64,000 nucleotides of DNA from NCBI GenBank assembly GCA_022410635.1, contig JAJVDF010000165.1, forward strand, positions 1,062,434 to 1,126,433. The letters are read 5' to 3'. The translations under genes were made by a program, and so were the position numbers. Within the stretch, counting starts at the first letter, position 1. Every line of letters begins with the position of its first letter. Shown here in pieces: positions 57,827-64,000 of the stretch. Source of the DNA: Tretioscincus oriximinensis. Its lineage: Eukaryota > Chordata > Lepidosauria > Squamata > Gymnophthalmidae. The notes below the pieces were generated by a model, which was not told where the DNA came from, searched no databases, and was given only the letters and a program-made list of their open reading frames with translations.

Positions 57827-58464
57827 CCCTTGCTAAATAGCAACACTGATTGAAGGTTATCCTATTTATATTTTTAAATAATTCTGTTGTTCTGTCTGTC
57901 ATAGGGATAGAAAAATTTCCCAAGAGACAGTTACATTCTTTAATAATACATAATAGAAATCACTCTTACTGAGTTCATTATTTTTTCTGTTATAAACTGC
58001 TTTAAAGTTTATAATGAAAACCTGCAAGGCGTCAACAGCTACTAGCAACTGATGGCTGTGTGACCTCCTCTGACATTAGAGATCAGATCACCTGCTGGGT
58101 AACTGGGTGCAACTTAAGATATAAACAAGTGTTTTCAGTAGCCTCTTGCTGTGATCATGTAAGCATTTTTCCATTTCATCTGAAGAAATAATCTTAGTGT
58201 ACAAAAATCCATACTACCAAGTTTTTCTACCACGGTAAAACACCTTTCTACCAAGGTACAACACCAAGGTATAATTACCTTTCTATTTATGTATTATTAA
58301 GACTGGGCTTACTCCTACTGACTACATGGACACACTTGTGCCATCATTTTGGCTAATTGTGGTAGTTTACTAGCAGTAGTTTGCTGTGATTTCCTTCTTG
58401 GAAGATCTGTTTTAGCAGATCTATTTTTCTATAAATTTATTTTTTCTAAATATATATATGTAGA

Positions 58465-58754
58465 AGGCACTAATGGCACACTCTCTTGGAGCTGGTCTTT
58501 CAAGTGAGAGATCCTGTTCTGAGGCCCATTTGGAATGGGATGAGCACCCTCTATCGCACTTCAGCTCTAGCCAACTCAGTTACTTGAAAGAAAGGAGATT
58601 TCCAGTGTACATTTCAATTAGATAAATGAGCATCACCATTAACCTGGTGGGGAAGATAGAATAGCTGTAAGCCTTTGATTGAAAATTAACCTTATAAAGT
58701 CTCTTTGAGTCCCTTCTTGTGAGAAGGGCGGATATATAAACCAGATTCTTCTTA
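58465..58754 (+). mobile_element. tRNA-derived SINE, copy 5 (old)
   Basis: Diverged copy: GGGATGAGCACCCTC, CTCTAGCCAACTCAG, CCTGGTGGGGAAGATAGAAT, GTGAGAAGGGCGGATATATA and the short tail TTCTTCTTA. It lacks the long TTC expansion. Confidence 0.65.
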
Positions 58755-59014
58755 TGATTCCCTGAGTCAATAGAAGAAACAGTTTCTCTGAAGAAACAGA
58801 TTTTAAAAGTTTTAAATTAGGATCCTCTCCAAGTCACATAAAGCTCCTAAGCATATTTTTACTAGATTTTCTTTTACTGTATTTCAAACAGAAAGCGTTC
58901 CTCTCATGTTGGCCTTGTATTGTGTCAGCCTTCTTTTTTTCATTCAGCTTTCCTTGAAAACTAAAAATGTTTTTATTACAAATCTCTCTTTTTTCTCACG
59001 TGTTTCATCTGCAG

Positions 59015-59176
59015 GCGGATTTTGATGTTGATCACTTTGTGTCGGAGTGCAGGAAACGTGTTCAACTGGAAGAGCTTCGTGACGATCTTGAGCTCTACTA
59101 CAAACTTCTCAAAACTGCAATGATAGAGCTCATAAACAAAGATTATGCTGACTTTGTTAATCTGTCTACCAATCTG
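59015..59176 (+). CDS. COG2: COG2 coding exon 2
   Basis: 54 codons, phase 0 at both ends. Encodes ADFDVDHFVSECRKRVQLEE, then LRDDLELYYKLLKTAMIELI and NKDYADFVNLSTNL. This is the most conserved part of the N-terminal COG2 domain. The first residue is Ala where human has Glu. Acceptor CTGCAG, donor CTG|GTAAAT. Confidence 0.95.
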
Positions 59177-59706
59177 GTAAATTAAATCTTTTATATAAAT
59201 TTATTGTCAAGAATGATGACTTCTCAAGGATGACAGACAAGTCTTAAGAAAATATGTTATATTAGTCCAGAAACAGATCAATAGGTGCATGTCCCAAGTA
59301 GAATTACCACAAAAATTAACCGGACTGATACTATGTATTTGAGGGTAGGGAGTTCAAAAAGTAAAAAAAATATCAGGTAAGTTGAATAAAGATTGCATAT
59401 GCATTTAGTCGTCTTATTTGGCAACCCTGACCTAATTCCCTCTTAACACAAATTTCCAAGGATCATAAACTTAACCTACAGTCCCATAGATATACTGTAA
59501 ATGTTAATATACAAAGTTTGGGTTTAATTTTTTTCATTCCTATCATTGGCTGTACCATTTGACTTTTAAGATGGTGGTTAAAACTCTCAGGACCATTCAT
59601 CTTGTTTATAGTTGTATTTGATTGATTTCTGAGCCGTCTTGCGGATGAAAGAAGAACAATAACATTTTTTGTAACTGTTTGCCATTATATTTTGTCAACA
59701 TTTTAG
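59177..59706 (+). other. COG2: COG2 intron 2
   Basis: 530 bp, AT-rich. Possibly a degraded MITE near 59298-59425 (AATTACCACAAAAATTAACC / TTGGCAACCCTGACC). Acceptor ATTTTAG. Confidence 0.8.
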
Positions 59707-59772
59707 GTTGGCATGGACAAAGCCCTTAATCAGCTTTCAGTGCCTTTGGGACAGCTACGAGAAGAAGTTATG
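59707..59772 (+). CDS. COG2: COG2 coding exon 3
   Basis: 22 codons, phase 0: VGMDKALNQLSVPLGQLREE then VM. Identical to the human segment except for the final residue. Donor ATG|GTATGT. Confidence 0.95.
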
Positions 59773-61102
59773 GTATGTTTTGAGATAATTACTCACAAGG
59801 ATGCCCTTTATTTATAGGGAGGGATGTGTGGAAAATGCTTTCATTTTGAAAAATGAATAAGTCAGGATTTTAATTGCAATGCTGGAACATAAAAATATAT
59901 ACATATAAAATCTTTATATTCCATAGTTTATGTAACAGACTTATATAGTTTGTTCTTCATTAAAAATATACTCTCAAGGCAATCTACAAAACATAAGATC
60001 AGCTAAAACGCAATGTGGTGTGTGTATGACATTCTGGAGGTGTGCACAGGCCTCCTAGGGAGTTCAGGTAATCATTTTTTACCTGAACTCTGGTGACATT
60101 TGAATTTTTTGCCAAGAGCTGCTGGTCACCCAGGCGCACGAGAGCAGCACTGGTAGTGGCCGTTGTGGGGGGCATAATTCGGAAAGCAAGAGATAGAGCC
60201 GCCTGCCCTATTTCCACACATCAGTGCCAGGCAGTGAAGTTTCACCTGACATGAATAGAGAAAGGGATACACTCCAAACTACTGAACTTGTCTATTGCGA
60301 TTTTGGTACGGTGGTGGCAGCTGGCAATGGCAAGAGGAGGCAGAGGAGGCACAGTTGGCTTTTACATTGCACAGCTTGATCTGCCTCTTTTGTTCTGGTG
60401 CCCGATCAATAGTTTTGAGCTTTTGCCCAATCGGACAGCCTCCTGCCAAACCAGCCCTGTTTCTTTTGTGCTGGCAACTGGGTGGGCAAGCATAGAAAAG
60501 CCTGAAAAAAACCCAGCTGATTAGATGCCAGAACAAAAGGATATTTTCTGTTTCACAGTGCCCCAACAAAATTAAATCGATGGTTAAAAACTGAAATTCT
60601 TAATTCACTTTTGTTTTGTCATCATTAGCAAAGCTGTTGGTTCTTAGCAATTCCAGTGCTAATCTTATTTATAGCCAGTAAGTACTTCCCTTCTCTGTGT
60701 CAGTTTTTGAAATCTAATATGCCATGGGGAAGATTTAATATGTGAAGGATTGTCATCTCCATATCTAATCTTTCAAGCAGAAATAATAGTTTAATAGAAG
60801 AGACATGTAACAGAAAAAGTAAAGATGGATATAACAAATACAACTTTGAGTAAGCGATCTTGTTTGATTCCTTGTTTGACCATATCTATCATTTAAGGGT
60901 TTTGCTAATTTAGTTGCCCATGTACACAAATTGATTCCTACTTGCATAAAAAACTTTTTTCATTTTGGAAGCAAATCTAGTACATAATCTTTCTGCCAAA
61001 AGGCTGCAGCTATTGAGGCTCCCAGATGGCAGAAATGTTTTGTCAAATTTTTGTAAAAATTATATAGTAGAATGTTTAAAAGTCAGGTTTTTTTCTCTCC
61101 AG
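59773..61102 (+). other. COG2: COG2 intron 3
   Basis: 1.3 kb without a recognised element. The 60110-60540 part is GC-richer and holds overlapping short open frames on both strands, judged to be chance. Confidence 0.8.
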
Positions 61103-61183
61103 AGTCTTAAGTCATGCGTCAGTGAGGGAATTCAAGCTATTGATGAACGTGTTACTAAACAGGAAGATATCAGAAGAAAAAAG
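61103..61183 (+). CDS. COG2: COG2 coding exon 4
   Basis: 27 codons, phase 0: SLKSCVSEGIQAIDERVTKQ then EDIRRKK. Polypyrimidine acceptor TTTTTTTCTCTCCAG, donor AAG|GTATAT. Confidence 0.95.
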
Positions 61184-61283
61184 GTATATGCATTTGGTGG
61201 ATATTTTTCAAATAATCATACTCAATAGGTGAAAAATAGAATTCTTGTATACAGTAATCTTCATCTTTATCTTCCATATACAG

Positions 61284-61387
61284 ATGTGTGTCTTGAGACT
61301 TATTCAAGTTATTAAATCAGTTGAGAAAATAGAGAAAATTCTGCACTCTCAAAATTCTAAAGAAGTCTCTTTGCTAGAAGGTAGCAG
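61284..61387 (+). CDS. COG2: COG2 coding exon 5
   Basis: 104 nt, phase 0 to 2: MCVLRLIQVIKSVEKIEKIL, then HSQNSKEVSLLEGS and two bases of the next Ser codon. Intron 4 (61184-61283) is only 100 bp. Acceptor ATACAG, donor CAG|GTATGG. Confidence 0.94.
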
Positions 61388-62400
61388 GTATGGAACTGGC
61401 TTATGATTTTTTAATATAGCAAGTTATTTTGACTTATAGCTATATGCTATAACTATAGGGCATTTAGTACCTTAATATTGTTTTATATGTATGTTGGAGG
61501 CTATATGGATTTTTAAATATTTGTCATGTTGATATGCATAATGTTTGAATAAATTATATACATGTTATGTACAAGATATGATGCTGTGTGACATATTAGA
61601 GTGATATGAGCTGTATCGAATTCTATTTTAGGGGGATACAGTATTTATATATTGGTGGGTTTTAACCTGTGTCTCACTTTTGGAATTTTTATATTGACGG
61701 GAAAGTATGTCATATGATCGGAAAATCTTGCTTGTCTGGAGTTGATAGAGTGGCAAAATTTGGATTATATTGTAAAGCAGGGGTGGGGAACCTTTTTTCT
61801 GTCAGGTGCCATTTGGATATAATATCACCTGAGGATCAAATCCCATCCCAAGGCCACACACCCAATCTACCCAGGTATGCCCCTTCTGCCCAGGCCACAT
61901 CCCTACCTAAGCCACATCTTACCCTTTGTCCATGGCCCCACCCCATTCAGACTTATTCCTTCCTTTCTTGCCTCACTTCCCTCCTTCCTCATTTTGCATT
62001 TTACTTCATGTTTTAATGGTTCCAAATGATGAACCAAATGATTCCTTGGGGAGCCTGTTGCAGCCTGGAACAAATGGTTCCAAGGTATGGCTTTGGCCTC
62101 TACGCCTTAGGTTCCTCAACTCTGTTGTAAAGGCTCATTAAAACCAGTAAACCAATAAACTGGATTATTGGGAAATTCCAGAATAAACAAGTGCCGTATG
62201 GATATAGTTCCAAAGTCTGGTGGTTAGATTAGGATATCCAACAGATTGATGTATATAATAATAATTAGGATGAACTTTGAATATGTGTGTAAAATAAGGA
62301 CTGGGGTGAATTTTGGAGCTGGTGTATATTATTGCTGTGTATTATGTTTTGCCACCGCATATGAAAATTATCTTCTGATATATGCCAATTCCTTTACAAG
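61388..62400 (+). other. COG2: COG2 intron 5
   Basis: 1.0 kb, containing a complete hAT-like MITE (61778-62124) that ends 276 bp before the acceptor. The acceptor TTTACAAG is weak in pyrimidines. Confidence 0.85.
61770..62132. mobile_element. hAT-like MITE in COG2 intron 5
   Basis: Element 61778-62124 (347 bp) starts CAGGGGTGGGGAACCTTTTT and ends TTAGGTTCCTCAACTCTG. It is flanked by perfect 8-bp duplications TTGTAAAG (61770-61777 and 62125-62132). A second, interrupted copy is at 42968-43910. Confidence 0.87.
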
Positions 62401-62509
62401 TCCACTTCTGACAGGACAAGTTTTAGAGAGAATTGCTACGGAGTTCAACCAGTTACAGTTCCATGCAGTGCAGAGTAAAGGGATGCCACTGTTGGACAAG
62501 CTGAAACCA
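62401..62509 (+). CDS. COG2: COG2 coding exon 6
   Basis: 109 nt, phase 2 to 0. Completes Ser and encodes PLLTGQVLERIATEFNQLQF, then HAVQSKGMPLLDKLKP. The central motif is identical to human. Donor CCA|GTGAGT. Confidence 0.95.
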
Positions 62510-63494
62510 GTGAGTATGTTGTGTAAAAGAAATATTGGCAATTTAGTTTTTGTTTTCTATGCATCTTGGAATAAAATGTATTTCATTGGTGGATTGAATG
62601 TTGGTATCCCTGAAGTGTATCTCCATCTCAGTATACATTTAAAAAAACTCTTGAAAACACACCTCTTCAACCTGGCCTTTTGTTGAAAAAACAGTTCTCC
62701 ATTTATGGTACTATGGTTTTAATTATGTTAGCCCTGCTTTTATTTTTAACCTTCTTGCATAGAGCAGTATAGAAATATCATTCAATCAATCAATCAATAA
62801 CAGAAGTAGAACTGAGTCAAAGAAAGTGGACTTAGACCAGAGAAAGTCCAAATAATTGTTCTCTTGTTTTAATCCAGTTTTATTAGGAGAATTCATGAGA
62901 AATCCCTTTACCTGCGGGACCAGTGTTGACCAAACGGTTTTCTGTTTAATTTAAAGAAAAAATAGTGGAGCCAATGCTGAGAGAATCTGTTTTCAATCCC
63001 ATTTTATTAGCCTGTCAAGATGCTTCCACTGTTATGGACAGTGTACTAATCTTCCTCTTAACAAATACATTGTTTTAATCTCTATTTGTAAGCAACATGC
63101 TCACCTCTGTGGCCATAATTACCTGCAACAAATGAATAGATTTTAGGTTAAACACATAAATCATTTCCATATAAATATTTCCAGAATTGCTGCTTAATGG
63201 ACTTTCCCCCCCATTTGCAATGATATCGAATGTTAATAGTAGGAATGCAAAAAATCAAACTATGCAAAAGACATTTTATGATATATTTTTCTCTTGTGAA
63301 GTTGTATTAAATTTCTCATAAGGATTCATAACATGAACATCTACTGGTTTTGGGATCAGAATGTTCATTGCTGTGGGCTTTTTGTTTGTTTCAGATTTTT
63401 ATGGCTGCATGATGCCATAAAAGCAAATAGAACAATAGGCTCTTGCTAATCACAGCGTTAAGTGTTTTTTCTTTCTCTTTTTTCCATATCATAG
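62510..63494 (+). other. COG2: COG2 intron 6
   Basis: About 1 kb. Contains an L2-like 3' fragment at about 62600-62805 and otherwise AT-rich sequence. Acceptor CATATCATAG. Confidence 0.85.
62600..62805 (+). mobile_element. L2-like LINE 3' fragment
   Basis: AAACTCTTGAAAACACACCT, CTTCAACCTGGCCTTTTG and a (CAAT)n tail. Diverged. Confidence 0.45.
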
Positions 63495-63674
63495 CGTATA
63501 GTTGGAATTACAGCAACGTTGCAGCAGTCTTTAGAAGGACTACTTTTAGAAGGCCTTCAGACTTCCAACATTGACATAATACGACATTGTTTGAGAACCT
63601 ATGCGACTATAGATAAAACAAAAGATGCAGAGGCTTTAGTTGGCGAAGTCCTTGTGAAACCATATGTGGATGAG
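63495..63674 (+). CDS. COG2: COG2 coding exon 7
   Basis: 60 codons, phase 0: RIVGITATLQQSLEGLLLEG, LQTSNIDIIRHCLRTYATID, KTKDAEALVGEVLVKPYVDE. Human continues IIEQF, so the next exon lies outside. Donor GAG|GTAAGA. Confidence 0.95.
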
Positions 63675-64000
63675 GTAAGAGAAGCTAGAATCGGGCCTTG
63701 TTCACACAGATTATCATCTTTGTATTCTGGTGCGCTTTCTGATTTTTAGAAGAATAAATACCATGGCAGAAAAAATTGTATGCTAGGAAAGTATTGTTTT
63801 CTGCAGCTAGTGTGGAAAGTAACTCCAGGCTACTGATGGAGATGCACTACATGCTGGTCTCAACAGAACTCAAGAAGAAGAAGAAGAAGAACTTGATTCT
63901 TATACTCCGCTTTTCTCATCTTTTCCAAAGGGACTTAAAGCGGCTTACAAGGGTATTTTGCCCGAAGGCTCACATTCTATCTTCCCCACCAGGCTATGGT
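63675..64000 (+). other. COG2: COG2 intron 7 (continues off right edge)
   Basis: The 5' part of intron 7, with a truncated SINE at its right. Confidence 0.85.
63873..64000 (-). mobile_element. tRNA-derived SINE, copy 6 (cut by window end)
   Basis: A short GAA tail (63873-63891), then AACTTGATTCTTATACTCCG and the body through CTTCCCCACCAGGCTATGG, as in copies 1 and 3. The head lies outside the window. Confidence 0.75.

Larger units (their letters stand above)
55704..59014 (+). other. COG2: COG2 intron 1
   Basis: 3.3 kb. The first 300 bp remain CpG-rich. It then contains a CR1 3' end (56172-56359, minus), a retroposon copy nested in an older relative (about 56935-57230), a CR1 fragment (57545-57826) and an old SINE (58465-58754). 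The acceptor is TTTCATCTGCAG. Confidence 0.85.
55632..63674 (+). other. COG2: COG2 gene, coding exons 1-7 (continues off right edge)
   Basis: COG2 is a subunit of lobe A (COG1-4) of the conserved oligomeric Golgi complex, a multisubunit tether for vesicles recycling glycosylation enzymes within the Golgi. Exons at 55632-55703, 59015-59176, 59707-59772, 61103-61183, 61284-61387, 62401-62509 and 63495-63674 join to 258 codons without a stop. All introns are GT/AG. The protein matches the N-terminal third of the 738-residue human subunit almost residue for residue, including the Pfam COG2 N-terminal region and the alpha-helical segment used for lobe A assembly. Introns 1, 5, 6 and 7 carry CR1, SINE, hAT and L2 insertions, none touching a splice site. 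Upstream the gene faces away from PGBD5. Confidence 0.96.

Noticed and set aside
1..64000. CRISPR arrays, bacterial operons, prophage
   Set aside because: No direct-repeat/spacer pattern. Exon-intron genes and reptile repeats show a vertebrate nuclear genome.

Overview
The window is vertebrate nuclear DNA, most likely from a squamate reptile (probably a lizard). Genes are split into exons with GT/AG junctions, non-coding sequence dominates, and the repeats are squamate-like: many CR1 3' ends, L2-like LINE tails, degraded L1, a Sauria-type tRNA SINE, a second tRNA-derived SINE with GAA/TTC tails, and many foldback MITEs. The species cannot be named from this sequence.

Only two protein-coding genes are recognised, arranged head to head. 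On the minus strand, the first coding exon of PGBD5 (a domesticated piggyBac transposase) lies at 5038-5467 inside a CpG island; positions 1-5037 are the start of its first intron. On the plus strand, COG2 (conserved oligomeric Golgi complex subunit 2) starts at 55632 in a second CpG island. Its first seven coding exons (258 codons) are present, with consistent phases and no internal stop, and the gene continues past the right edge. The PGBD5-COG2 neighbourhood matches the order known from mammals. The two genes have unrelated functions.

The roughly 50 kb between the two promoters contains no gene I can support. It is a palimpsest of mobile elements: CR1 and L2 fragments, L1 3' fragments, a likely solo LTR at 38758-39489, hAT-like MITEs with 8-bp target duplications, a pogo/Tigger-like element at 46471-47022, perfect palindromes (88 nt at 12067-12154), and two very long GAA/TTC tracts.

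The most interesting signal is a foldback repeat family with five copies (near 9.2, 21, 26.2, 45.5 and 57 kb). Each copy is flanked by a 12-14-bp target-site duplication and begins with a 34-nt leader that is not mirrored at the other end. The arms carry a 38-nt motif that fits a hammerhead ribozyme core: CTGAAGA, stem II, GAA, a palindromic AGCT stem III, and a GCAT/ATGC stem I. Variable-length duplications, inverted arms, a roughly 34-nt extension and a minimal hammerhead are all hallmarks of Penelope-like retroelements. I infer that this is a non-autonomous Penelope-like family; this is not proven.
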